A DNA stretch of 64,000 bases from Atherix ibis (taxonomy: Eukaryota; Arthropoda; Insecta; Diptera; Athericidae), in assembly GCA_958298945.1 (NCBI GenBank), contig OY282610.1:48491667-48555666 (forward strand), in the 5' to 3' direction. The notes below the pieces were generated by a model. The model was not told the DNA's origin. It worked only from the letters and a program-made list of their open reading frames with translations, and made no database searches. The translations under genes and the position numbers were made by a program. Of this stretch, positions 23,944 to 35,330 are shown piece by piece. Each line of letters starts with the position of its first letter. Positions within the stretch are counted from its first letter, which is position 1.

Positions 23944-25498
23944 TAAATTAAAAGAAAAATTTAATTTATTGTCACACTTTTAATAGGCAAGTATTCGAAG
24001 AATTTCGGTAAACATAAGAAATATGGAAGAAAAACTGTAAAATTTACGCCAAATATTCATTAAGAAAATCTACAAAAATAAATATTACAGAATCTCTTCA
24101 ACTGTCGAGACTAAATATGCATCTGAAAATATATCAAAAAACTAAATTTAAGAAATTACCATTTTTCTTCAGTTATAAATTAGAGACCTTAAATTTTATT
24201 CGTTTTTTTTTTAATTTTTATTTACGTTGAAGGGGCAAAAATTTCAATTTTAAGAAAGTAAAAAAAAATTTACATAAAAAATTTCAAAGTCTTTTATTAA
24301 TGAGTATTAATGAAATTTTTACTATAGCAATAACTGCTTAGTATTAACAACCACTATTTAATAAAATTTACAAAAATATTATTCCAGCTGATAATATTAT
24401 AGAAGGAAATTTAATTATTTCCAATAAAATTCTTTGCAAATAAATTTATTCTATTTCATGTTTTAAATATCAGATTAGACACCAAGAAAAAATAAATATA
24501 AAACTCTGAATATAAGAAAATACCTGTACGAGTATATTTTTGAAAGGCAAACATAAAAAAAGCATAAACTTCACGAATAATGTTCGTATTTTAATACTTA
24601 TGCGCAAAATATTTACGTAGCAATATTTATACAGTTGCGTTGTATAATATGAGATGAGAAGTTTGATGTTGCAGGAAATTGTATGTAGTATAAGCGCTGA
24701 TACTGATAAATAGATGTACAACAATCAGGGAATGATGAAGAGAGCCCAAAGGAACCCAAGTAAGGTGTTATTTTTCATTTGTTATGTCTATAAATCTATG
24801 TCAGTCCATCGTGTATGGGAATTTGAAAAGAACTTCCTGGAGTGAAAGATGAAAAAACTCACACCAAAATACAAAGAAATTTTGTTAAGCTCAGCAAATC
24901 CTTGAAAGGGAAGCGTACGTTTGTAGGTATGCAAAAACCAACAACTATGAGTGTCATGTGCAGTGGAAGAAGTTCTTAGATTTAGGAAATAACAAATGGG
25001 ACTAACAAACAAAGCAAAGAATTCTGTTTCGGCATCATAAAAGAAACTAAGCACCTCCAACCGAAAAGGGAATACACAGCACAACCCTTGAATATGGAAC
25101 GAGACTGAGTACCAACAAAACGAAAAAATATTCCCTCTTATATACTTTCGAATACGAACGTAAAATTTTGCATTTTTACAAGTGTTTGAGAATAAGAGTA
25201 CAGCAGTTTGTAGATGTGCTCATATTGGTTGGAAAAGTAAAGAAAAGATGAAGATGATTTGATGTGAGATGGTGTACACAGACTCGTAGATAATGAGTAC
25301 GAAAATGAAGAAATTGCAAAATTTTCTAATAAAAAGTAGTTGTAGTTAGTATGGAAAAAGTAGTTAAAGCGTTAGAAAAACAAGAAGGGGAAGAAAGAGA
25401 AAAACAAAGGTAAGGGTAAGAAAGACTAGCATCATGATCGAGGCCAGACACCAGCTAACAGCCACGAACAGTCGATGAAGAAGCCACGCAAGGAGTCA

Positions 25499-25600
25499 AG
25501 CTAACCCGAACAACCAGCCAGCCCAGTTAACCAATCCATTCAACCAGCCAGCTAACCAGTCAACCAACCAAGGAGCCAACCAACCAACTAACTAAGCAAC
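25499..25600. repeat. degenerate AACC/AGCC tetranucleotide tract
   Basis: Irregular tandem units of CAACC, AACCAGCC and similar cover about 100 bp (for example AACCAGCCAGCCC, CAACCAACCAAGG). It is an imperfect microsatellite. Confidence 0.8.
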
Positions 25601-25679
25601 CTACAAATTGACAAGGATGGGAGGCGGAGGCGATATCCGAATTCAAAATGAAGGAAACTCACAGTCGTGAAGACTATGG

Positions 25680-26290
25680 AATAAGAAGAAAATGGTGGAA
25701 TGTAAAAGTTCTACGAAAAGAAAAACCAAAAAGTATAAAGGATAAAAGGGGAAAAAAATAAAGAAACGAGCAAAAAGAAGAAGAAAAAACCCCCAACACC
25801 AACAGAAACAATAAAAACAAAAATGAATTATAACTGGAAATGTTTAAAAAGGGTGAGCGGCTTCAAAAAAAAGGAGGTAAATAGAAGGAAGAAAAGGAAA
25901 GGAAAAAATTTCGAAAGGATAAAAAGCAGCCGCAAAAGCACCAAGTATGAAGAGAATAACGACGAAGACGACGACGCTAAGGACGACAAAGATGACGATG
26001 ATGATGACTACGGCGCTAGAAAAGAAAACTAGAAAAGTGGAAAGTGTGGTAGAGTGCCGGTTGAATGGAAAAGAAAAGCTACAATCTTCCATGATGATTC
26101 CAGATGGCAGAGCACGAATGGGATAGAATTATTCTGAAATGGAAAAAGGACGAAAATCGAAATAGAGAAATTGCCAAAAGGCGATTCTTAGGAGTCAGTG
26201 CTAGCAGAAGCGAGATAGAATAGAAGAGAGCACAATAGTGATGGCCGAACGGTAGAAAAAGAGGACTATTTGGAATGGGTAGGAATGACG
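25680..26290. repeat. purine-rich domain with GAC/GAT triplets
   Basis: The plus strand is strongly enriched in A and G over about 600 bp and contains GAC/GAT triplets at about 25958-26010. It looks like expanded simple sequence rather than coding DNA. Confidence 0.7.
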
Positions 26291-26554
26291 CGCTGAAAAC
26301 AGTACCGAAGGGTTGTGGCAGTCATGGTGCCGTAACGATACAGAATCCGTCGAATAGGAAGGGGTAGGTCGATGGGGTGGCGATAACTGCACCGAGAGCT
26401 GCTCGTTCGGTGGTGGCAATGGCTGTGCACACCTAGAATGGAGGCAGAAAATGCTTTTAATTTTATAGCAGAACGAAATTCTGAATTTTCAATTGGGCCG
26501 GGCTTCTCGCTTGGGTTTGAGTACTTCTGTTGGTGTTTCCTCAAAAAATAATCC

Positions 26555-26700
26555 TTCGTTGTCGTGTATCGACGTCGTCGGAATCGTTTGCTGTTCTTGT
26601 CGTAATCGTCGTTGTTGCCGTTATTGTCGCTGTCGTCGTAGTCAGCATGCTGGTTGCTGCTGCTCTACTCATCAACATCGTCGTCATTTTAGTCGCTATC
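26555..26700. repeat. GTC/GTT trinucleotide-rich tract
   Basis: Repeated GTCGTC, GTTGTT and related triplets cover about 145 bp. The open frames on the plus strand here (Val/Ser/Cys/Arg-rich) are a consequence of the triplet repeat. Confidence 0.75.
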
Positions 26701-28802
26701 GTCAATTTGAATTTCTAATAAAGTTTTGCTTTTTTGGCTTCCTTTTATTCATTTTCTTACTATTTATTCTCACTTGAATATTGTCTGTCCTTCTCCTATT
26801 TACTTGGAAGATTTCTCTTTCTTAAGATAATTCTTATTTTCTTAATTATCGTTTTTTTATGCTAAGCTCATCGCTATTTAAGTTGAAAATTTGTTGTTAG
26901 TATTTTTATTTTTGCCATCCTTTTTCTCAGATTTTGTGTTAGGATATTTGAATTTTTTTTTTTAAGAACCGATTTGTTCAGTCTTTCTGTCTCTTTCCTA
27001 TGCAAGAATTAAAGTATTTTGTCTTCTATTGTAGTTGAAAAAAAAATTCTTACTTAGTAAGTGAATAAATTTATTGGCATGTATGGCTGTATGAGTTGGT
27101 GTGGGTATATATATATAAATGGAAGAAGGGGTTGCTTTTTTGTAGTCATTTATTTAGTTGTGGAACTTAGAAAATTGTTTTTTTTTTTCCAAGGTAAGAA
27201 TATTTTTTTACTCATTAATTTTGCTTTTTATTTATGATTTTTCCAATTTTTTTTATCTATGCTTAACCTTTTAACTTTTAATAAAAGTAGATTGATAGTA
27301 ATAATATTTAGTTGATTAGGTAACAAGAATGATAGTGAAGTTTAAGATGATGACAAATATGGTATACCAATAAGCAGAAAAAAAGATTTCTAAGTTAATT
27401 GTGGTATATCTAATAAGTACGAGCAAATAATTCACTAAATAGATTGTCGTCCTGCAGAGACTGAGCAATAAAATTTCTGGTTCTATTGGAGCAGAATTAC
27501 GTGTATCTCGAAATTAAGCAGCGAACATTGCCCCTATTTGATAATATAAAAACCGGATTTTTAACATAGTATATACGAACAAGGATTGAATAAACTTGAT
27601 GAAATATTTTTGTAATATTCTCGATTGCTTCTTGCATCTAAGCACACCCATACGAATGAATCCCATCTAATCCCCTTCATTCCATTTGATTTCTCACTTC
27701 TTCCTACTCAGATCTGACTATTCGTACAAACACTCATCGACAATACTCTTTTTTTTTTTTTTGCTTAAATATTTGTGCACATAAAATATTATTTTATCTC
27801 TGAGACTGTATTGCCAAATTCTACCAGACATATGAGCTTTTTTTCCCTCATTTACTGTTTTTGTTTTTTATAGTCAGAAAAATAAAACTTCCTAAATTTC
27901 TTCTTATCATCCCTCTTTACTATTTCTATTCAACCCTTTTTCGCATAGTTATGTATACATTTTATAGTTTTTGTTTATAATTTGCTTTCCTCTTTTTATC
28001 TGAATTTAGTTTTTCACTTTTTTTTTATTTTTTATTAGAAATTAAGTTAGGGTAGAATTTGATTATTCAATGTTCAAAAATAAAACTTCATGAGTACATA
28101 GAATGGTGATTAATTCAAAGAAAAGCTCTAAACTAACTAAATAAAATTTTTGATTGTATTAAAATTCCACTATGAACATCATGGAAATTTTTCCCATTTT
28201 TAATTTGAATCCCTTCTCTTTTTTATTATTTCAAAAAAAAAAAAGGTAAAAAGGGAAATAGTAATTTATGGTCTAGAAAAATAACAGAGTACAAATATGC
28301 ATAATATTTCAGAAGAACTCTCGTATGTTTTTTTGTGGATTCAAAATTATTTTATTCAACATTTGGCATATGGTATGTGTATGTGGTAGAAAAATTGGTT
28401 AAAGATAAAGAAGTGTTGATATTTTCTTCTGATTTTATTTAATTTTTAATAAAACTACTACTAATGTAATGGTGCCATCACATTTTCTCCCTTCTATACT
28501 TACGTAATCGGTTAAAGCAATTTCTTCTGCATTTGTACTTTGTTTTGTTTGTACTTTGTTTTACAACAGAAATTCTATTATATGCTATTATTTATAATAA
28601 TTATTATTTATTATTATTAATATGAGTCTTATCAAAAAAAAAAAAAAAAAACAAATACAACCCTTTTTTGTCAAAGTATTTTTATACAATAATTTTTGCG
28701 AATATTCTCAACATTTTTGTGTAAAATTTATTAAAGAAAATTTGTATTTTGAACTCACTAAAATTTTATATTAAAAACAATTGTCAAAAAAATAATAAAG
28801 CA

Positions 28803-30180
28803 CATTGAAACCCCATTTTTACGTGCCCAGAATTCACGTGTTCCCGCTTTTTTTTTAAATTAAATTTACAATCCCTTTTTATTCTAGTACATTCAGTACC
28901 CACTTTTACCTTTTTATTTCCCGTCATTTACGTTTGAAATATTAAAAATTCAAATCAATTAATATACATTATAACGTATTACGAAAATTTACAATATTTG
29001 AAATAAATACTAGAAAGCAGAAATCAGAGGCAGGCAGACGGTTATTTTGTCAATTTGCGCTTGTGTTTTAAATATGTCCGTCGTGTATTTCGTGTGTCAA
29101 AATAACATTTTTTTAATTCTTTTTTAATTTTTCCTCTTAGCAAAAAAAAACATTATCGATTCAAGAGAAAAGGAACATTCTCGAAAAAGTGACTAAACAC
29201 GTTGGTTCACGTGTTTCGCTCGCACGTGATTTGCGGATACCAATTACAAGTTTGGCTGCGATTATAAAAAATCGCGAATCGATTGAAAAAAGTGCGATGC
29301 AATGCGGTCCCATGGCTAAAAACGCTCACGTTTAAGCAATATGCCAGTTACCAGTCTATTAATTCGAGATAGCGCCCCCACATTGCGTCTCGATTAAATA
29401 TTGAAGGATATTTAGAAGTAGTAACTCGAAGTTTTGTTTTAGAGATCGCTAAAGATTGGAACCAAAAGGATATTCCTACTCTAATTGCAGATTATACTCC
29501 AAGAGATATTTTTAATGCTAATAAAACAAGACAATTTTTCAATGTTCTTCCCTCGACGACATTCGCCTTTAAGGGTGAGAGAAATTAAGTAAAAACAGAC
29601 TCACTCTTCTTTTGATTATAAATTTAGATGGCATTGAGAAGTTTTTCCCATTAAAAATTGGGAAACCTTTTGTCAAGTCATTATCGATAAAATATGGTGT
29701 AAATAAAAAAAAAAGCATTGATGACTAAAAATTTGTTTGAAAACCAACTTTAAAAATTAGATGATTTGATGGGAGCAGAAATAGTAGTAGAAGATATTAC
29801 AGAGGATAATGCTGTCGATTGCTGGGAGCAAATTTATACTGAATCTTTATAAAATTACATGAACCTCAACATTAACGTGATAATATCTGAAGTTATGAAT
29901 ATCGATGATATACTGAATAATCACAAGTACGAAAACAAAACCGACCAAGAATTATCTGGTGGAGAAGAGAATCCATCCACTTCTAATAAAAGAACATGCT
30001 ATGAGGCACATTGAGGGCGTTAAAAGCTACTTTATTAACATTGAAAATGCACAAAAAAATCTACCAAACCAATTTGCGTAATTTCCTAAATCAAAAATAA
30101 TTTTAAATTTTAAAATTTAAGACCTCCAATCTATGTTTTTTTATCAGTCCCTTCAAAAACGTAATAACCGGGCTTTAATA
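28803..30180 (+). pseudogene. Tigger/pogo-like transposon relic
   Basis: A plus-strand frame from about 29140 reads KKTLSIQEKRNILEKV.., then GSRVSLARDLRIPITSLAAI, a typical CENP-B-type helix-turn-helix N-terminus. After a gap it continues with IADYTPRDIFNANKTRQFF (family: ..YSPDDIFNADETGLFY, first catalytic D here N), TFAFKGER, and a degraded LTLLLIINLDGIEKFFPLKI. The middle of the catalytic domain (second and third D) is deleted. An acidic C-terminal part with VEDITEDNAVDCW remains near 29785. Possible decayed TIRs start near 28803 (ACCCCATTTTTACGT) and end near 30180. It is distinct from the Tigger at 44779. Confidence 0.75.
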
Positions 30181-30784
30181 TATTTTTTGGTTGTGTATTT
30201 TTTTTTTTTTTTTTTAGAAAAGAATTTTTTTTTGTTCATCTTTTCTGTTCTTTCAAAAATATACACATAATCAACAGATAAAACAATTATTAGAGCTTAT
30301 AAAAATTAAGACTTAATAATTTTTTTATTATCTAAAAGATTTTAAGATCAGGATACCATTTTTCTTATTATTATTTTTTTATTGTTGATTTAATGCCCTT
30401 GCAAAATTGTTCACACTTTTGATATTCCAAAAAATATTCGAAACTTGTACACAATAATTTGTCATTTGATAATTATTGAAAATATTTTTTAATTATGATA
30501 TCAGTAATTTAGCTTAAAATTTGCCATTTATTAACGTATACCATATTATTAAATAATGAGTTAAAATTGTAAAAATCTGACATCTCAGAAGGATCGAGTC
30601 GTGCAAGAAGTCTTGTGGCATCCATTTGAATGATGTTTATTATATTTCATGAATAATTACAGTAATATTTTTTTAAATCTAAGTGTTAAGCATCTTTTAT
30701 TAAATTGTGCTTTCCAAAAACCCTTTAAAAACTGCCTTTTGCTGATATAAGGCCTCAACAACTGGAAGAGATTATACGAGTGTA
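30181..30784. other. AT-rich DNA, no gene seen
   Basis: A/T-rich DNA with long T runs. It ends at the TA target site of the mariner at 30785. Confidence 0.5.
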
Positions 30785-30865
30785 CGAGGTCTGTTCCAAA
30801 AGTATCGCGGGTTACGTATATTCGATTTTCGATTTTTTGTGGCGTTATGTTGGTACTCAGCTTTA

Positions 30866-31506
30866 AGTGGTACCTGCGGGTTTTTGACAATTTCTTTAAG
30901 AGACCAGTATCTTTTCCATGCTAATTGTACTCTGTTGTTTATTTCTTTGGTTGTAAGGTCTTTTGGTGATATTATCTGTCCTAGGTATATATATTCATCG
31001 ACGTACTCTATTTTGTTGCCGTTGACTGTAATGGTGATTTTGTCGGAATTAGTCATTACTTTGGTTTTTGTATTATTCATGGAGAGTCCGACTTTATCGC
31101 TTTCGTACACCAACTGTTCAAGCATTGCTTGTAGGCTTCTCGGGTCTTCAGAGATTAGAATTAGATCGTCTGCAAATCTTAAATGGTTTAGTTGCATTCC
31201 GTTAATGTTTAGTCCATATTGACTCCATTCGAGACGTCTAAATATATATTCAAGCACCGCCGAGAAAAGTTTGGGTGATAGTGGGTCTCCCTGTCGGACT
31301 CCTCTTTTTATAGGGAAGTATACACCTACTCTTTCTGTTCTTATTTTCGCTTTCATGTTCTTGTATATATTTTTAACAATTTGTATGTACTTGTTTTCAA
31401 CCCCTTGTGTTGAAAGCGCTTCCCATATTTTTGTATGTTTTAATGAGTCGAAAGCTTTATTATAGTCTACAAGAAAAAAAATTTTTGATTCCTGTATTCT
31501 ACCTAT
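30866..31506 (-). pseudogene. reverse transcriptase core, inverted 5' block
   Basis: The minus-strand frame is open for about 213 codons and includes VDYNKAFDSLKHTKIW (RT block with catalytic D), RGVRQGDPLSPKLFSAVLEY, and LRFADDLILIS (the FADD active-site box), then NNTKTKVM and YIYLGQIISPKDL. These are in the normal order for a non-LTR reverse transcriptase. The region upstream (endonuclease and N-terminal RT) is missing by 5' truncation. The frame runs out into the flanking mariner leader at 30859. Confidence 0.9.
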
Positions 31507-31507
31507 C

Positions 31508-31927
31508 ATGACATACGGATGTCAAACTTGGAGTCTAACAAAACAAAACTTACACAAACTAGAAACCTGTCAACACAGCATGGAGCGAAGTATGCTCAAA
31601 GTCAAGTTAAAAGACAAAGTAAAACTAGGAACATTACGTAACCAAACTAAAATTAACGATGTAACATACTGCATAAGAAAACTAAAATGGAGTTGGGCAG
31701 GTCATATGATGAGGAGTAAACAAGAAAAATGGGCTAAGGATTCAACCGAATGGTGTCCAAGACAAAATAAAAGAAAGAAAGGGAGGCAGCTTCTGAGATG
31801 GGAGGACGATATTCGGAAAATAGCCGGTGCTACTTGGAAGAGGACGACTCATGACCGGAAAGTGTGGCAAGCTCTAGGGGAGGCCTTTGCGAAAACGCAA
31901 GACAATCTCAAAACCGGTGTCAATTAA
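31508..31927 (+). pseudogene. C-terminal domain of the same RTE-like ORF, sense block
   Basis: The frame is open for 139 codons: TYGCQTWSLTKQNLHKLETC, then QHSMERSM, DVTYCIRKLKWSWAGHMMRS, GRQLLRWEDDIRKIAGATWK and a regular stop after LKTGVN. These are the standard C-terminal motifs of the protein whose RT core lies inverted to the left. Continuous reading frame in both blocks suggests a fairly young insertion. Confidence 0.88.
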
Positions 31928-32112
31928 CATAAGTGATAGTAACTTTTTTCTAAGATTGTTAAATAAAGGCTATTATTATTATTATTATTTTGGTACTCAT
32001 GTCTCTCACTTATGCCGACAAGTTCGGCCATTTTGAATGTTCAGTTAATTTTTGACAGCTGCTTTGCTTGCACGTGTTTTGGCTCGTCTTCGATTTTTGC
32101 CCATTCCAAAAA

Positions 32113-33172
32113 ATGGATCAAAGAATCTGTATCAAATTTTGTGTGAAAAACAAAATTAATTACGCGGACGCATTCCGAATATTGACTGTGGCAAATGGTG
32201 AAGCTACCTTGGACCGAAACAACGTTTATCGGTGGTACAAAATGTTCTTAGAGGGCCGAGGAGATGTGAACGACGAAAAGCGTGCCAAACACCCGAGCAC
32301 GTCAACAACAGATGAAAACATTGATGAAGTGAAGAAAATAGTATTGGCCAATCGTCGAATAACCATTAGAGAAGTTGCTGAGGACTTAAACATATCGATT
32401 GGCTCGTACCATTCGATTTTTACCAATGATTTGGGCGTTAGATGGGTCGCCGCGAAATTCGTACCAAAATTTCTCAATTTCAACCAAAAACAGCATCGCA
32501 TTAACATTGCTAAGGAGCTGTTGGACTCTGTCCGCGATGACCCAAATTTGCTTCAGAGGGTCACTGGTGACGAATCATGGGTTTATCCTTATGACGTGGA
32601 AATCAAAGCACAATCATCCCAATGGAAGCTGCCGCACTAGCCAATACCGATAAAAGCGCACCAAGTTCGGTCGAATGTGAAGGTTTTGTTTACAGATTTC
32701 TTCGATTGCGGGGGCGTGGTGCATCATGAGTTCTTGCGACAGGGTAGAACGGTCAAAAAGGAATATAACCTGCAACTTATTCGTAAGTTGCTAGAAGCAA
32801 TCCGCCAGAAACGCCCAGATTTGTGGAAGAATAAAAATTGGCTTTTGCACCATGATAACACACCTGCTCACGCATCGTTGCTTGTGCGCGAATTTTTGGC
32901 CAACAACAAAACGCTCATAATGCCGCAGCTACCGTATTCCCCATATCTGCCTCCCGGTGACTTTTTCTTGTTCCTGAAACTGAAGAGCCCCATGAAAGGA
33001 CGACCCTACGCTACGATTGAAGGAATAAAGACGGCATCGAAGGAGGAGCTGAACAAGATCACAAAAAATGATTTTTTGAAGTGCTTCTAGGATTGAAAAA
33101 AAACGTTGGCACAAGTGTATAATAGCTGGTGGGGATTACTTTGAAGAGGACAAAATAGATATTCATGAATAA
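32113..33172 (+). pseudogene. mariner-type transposase with three nonsense codons
   Basis: The start is the ATG at 32113 (MDQRICIKFCVKNKI). The N-terminal HTH region is open to a TAG at 32638-32640, one base from GAG, the expected glutamate after LPH. The same frame then continues through SNVKVLFTDFFDCGGVVHHE. The catalytic aspartates are all present: RVTGDESWV, HHDNTPAH and PPGDFFLF with 34 residues between the last two; the usual SPDLAPCD has changed to SPYLPPGD. Two further stops (KCF*D*KKR, from GAG and TGG) and a 1-nt insertion lie near 33088-33100. The natural end is the TAA at 33170-33172 after DIHE. Confidence 0.9.
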
Positions 33173-33228
33173 ATAAATAATTTTTGAAAAAACACAAAAT
33201 TCGCGATACTTTTTGAACAGACCTTGTA

Positions 33229-33659
33229 AGTGTATCAGGATCAGTTTGAATGGACTAAATTATCTAAATTTCTTTCTTATAGATTTTGGTAAAAGTTATT
33301 TTTTCCAAATGAATTTTTTTATTAAATGTTATTAAAAATTTCCTGAAAGTATTAAGTTTTTATATGACCAGTAAATAATAATAAAAAATTTTCAATTTAT
33401 GCAACAACAAAAATCCACTGATTTAAGGGTGATGACTAAACGGTTAACTTTGCCTTAAAAAGGATCAGCTATGAACGGATCAGTTTTATTTTTTTTTTTT
33501 GAAATTGAAATAATTACAAAACCTAAATTTTCTTTCTAATAATTTTAATTTATTTGCAAGGTTAAGTCACTCACCCATATGCTTGCGAATAAATTTAAGG
33601 TTTTTCTTTTGGAACAAGTGAAGGGACAAGCCAAGTATTAGCAAAATTAAGGAAAAATT
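33229..33659. other. AT-rich DNA, no gene seen
   Basis: A/T-rich spacer with T and A homopolymers between the split mariner and a Tc1 relic. Confidence 0.5.
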
Positions 33660-34030
33660 TCGTAGTTTCTCTTAAGTTATTAACTGAACATTATCTGCCA
33701 CCAATCCGACAACTGTTTGGATCCATTTCCAATCATGTTCCGACGAGAAGATTGTGTCGGCCAGCCTAAATAGTCAATGCTTTTTTAGTCATATCATTTC
33801 TTGACAATTCTTGAAGCTTTTATTGATACATTATCCTGTTAAAAAAATTGTCATTACAAATAGCTCTCTACCAAAGTGGCATACTAAATACTTTGGGTCC
33901 TTTATGAAATCATATGAGAATGGATCACTTTCTAGTCGGTTTTTGTCATTCATATGACATTGTACAAAGTCTAGGGGCTCTCGATGATTTTTTGTTAAAA
34001 AGGGTTTTTTCCTAATCGTTTTCAAAGTCA
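33660..34030 (-). pseudogene. Tc1-like transposase relic
   Basis: The minus-strand frame starts IRKKPFLTKNHREPLDFVQC, the counterpart of the KKPLLTKKHR..RL.FA block of Tc1 transposases, and continues to PKYLVCHFG (family: PKYLVPTVKHGGG). In another frame QDNVSIKASRIVKK and then DYLGWPTQSS match QQDNAPIHTSR.VK and L.WPAQSPDLNPIEN. The catalytic domain is internally deleted and full of stops. Confidence 0.65.
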
Positions 34031-34904
34031 GAAAAACCTTAGGAAATCGCTGGATAGATCCTTTGAAGGTTCTTCAACTTTTGCTGCAATCTATCAGAAT
34101 TCAATGGTATCCTTAAAATGATTATCTTTTTCTCGCTGTTTTTACTTCATTTTACTTCAAAATTCACATCGAAATAACTTTTAACAACAAGGATATTCGT
34201 AAAAAGGTGATTGATTCTAAATATTTATGAGGGCTAACAAGGTTATTCGTAAAAAATGGGTCATTATAAGAATTTTTTTTTTCAAAAAGGAGAATATATT
34301 AAAATGCAATATTTTTCTAAAAAGGACGGACGATATTTGTAATATTTTCTGTCAGTATAAAAATAATAAATTTATATATTGTATATTGTTAGTTTTATTT
34401 AAATTGTGGAATTTGAAAATTTATATTTATTGTTATGCCTTGTTATTAATTTTTCTTTTTGAAAATTATCAGAGAATTATCAAATATTGTAAATAATTAA
34501 GAATGTTTTCATATAAAGCTCACTATCCAAAACAATCTTTCAGAAACTTAAGTTCATAAAAATATAGCTTAAGCTTCTACAATTTTTTTTTATATATAAT
34601 ATTTTATTTTATCATTAATAATTTATAGATTTTATTAGAAATTTATCCTGCTTAATATACAATCTCTTACTTCTTTATTATTTCATTATTTTCTTCCTTT
34701 AAAGTGTACTATTATTTTTGCTTCTATTATTACAGATGTATTAGCAAGATCACTGGTTCAACAGATCCACTGTATTAACTCTACACTTGTTCAACGCAAG
34801 CCAAACACAACAGACACAACCATGGTTTTACAATTTAATAAAACTTTATTTTTTATTATAATATAAATTTTGATTTTTATTTTCTTATTTATAAATTTAT
34901 TTTG
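34031..34904. other. AT-rich DNA, no gene seen
   Basis: A/T-rich with an unassigned 89-codon hydrophobic chance ORF (34227-34496). A slightly more mixed patch near 34735-34830 shows no recognisable content. Confidence 0.5.
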
Positions 34905-35330
34905 GTTAAGTGAATAATGTATTTTTTTTTGTCGCAAAAACCTCCTCTACGTTTAATGATAGCTGATACGATACTAGGAATTTTGTCAATCAGTTTCAAG
35001 AAGATCCTAATCCACAAGTTTTCATTTTTATAAATAATTTATATTTTTTTATAAATAATTTCTAATTATAATCTCTACATAATTTTGAACTGTGTTTAGG
35101 ATCATTATCCTGCTGTATTACGAACCGTTTACTAATTTAAATAGTTAGGTACTGCTCTTTTTTGAAAATCCCATTCATCCGCACCAAGAAGTGACCCCAA
35201 ATCCTAATCGAACTCCTGCATTGTCTCATGGTCCGCAGCAGATCTTTTAGATGTACGTTAATACTTCTTTTAGAACCCAATTTTTATCTCATTCATCCAA
35301 AGTACAAGTCCTCAACTGTCCAATTTAAGT

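Larger units (their letters stand above)
23946..28800. other. AT-rich and low-complexity DNA, no gene identified
   Basis: The left part (to 24770) is AT-rich. 24780-25490 is more mixed with unassigned ORFs. 25499-26700 holds the simple-sequence tracts listed separately. 26700-28800 is T-rich and A-rich with long homopolymers. A 69-codon ORF at 25823-26032 codes for a lysine- and aspartate-rich low-complexity peptide and I consider it a product of the repeats. Confidence 0.45.
30860..31989 (+). mobile_element. RTE-like non-LTR retrotransposon fragment with 5' inversion
   Basis: The insertion is flanked by the direct repeat TTGGTACTCA (30850-30859 and 31990-31999). Its 3' half (31508-31989) is in plus orientation and ends in an ATT-triplet tail (about 31970-31989), as is common for RTE-type elements. 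Its 5' half (30860-31507) is inverted. In the inverted block, the coding direction runs from 31507 to 30860, and the last codons before the breakpoint (KNPQVPLKA) lie only some 12-16 residues upstream of the first codons of the sense block (TYGCQTW) in the family protein. This is the arrangement expected from twin priming during target-primed reverse transcription, with a small loss at the inversion junction. The assignment to the RTE clade is by general resemblance. Confidence 0.88.
30785..33226 (+). mobile_element. third mariner-type family, split by a retrotransposon
   Basis: TIRs start CGAGGTCTGTTCCAAAAGTA (30785) and mirror it at the right end (33226) with two mismatches over 25 bp, flanked by TA (30783-30784, 33227-33228). 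The left leader is interrupted at 30859/30860 by an RTE-like insertion with a 10-bp target-site duplication. Removing the insertion gives a 1302-bp element, the expected mariner size. The transposase lies on the plus strand at 32113-33172. The family is D34D but distinct from families A and B. Confidence 0.92.

Noticed and set aside
25823..26032. ORF coding for a Lys/Asp-rich 69-residue peptide
   Set aside because: It is a translation of purine-rich simple sequence with GAC/GAT triplets, not a gene.
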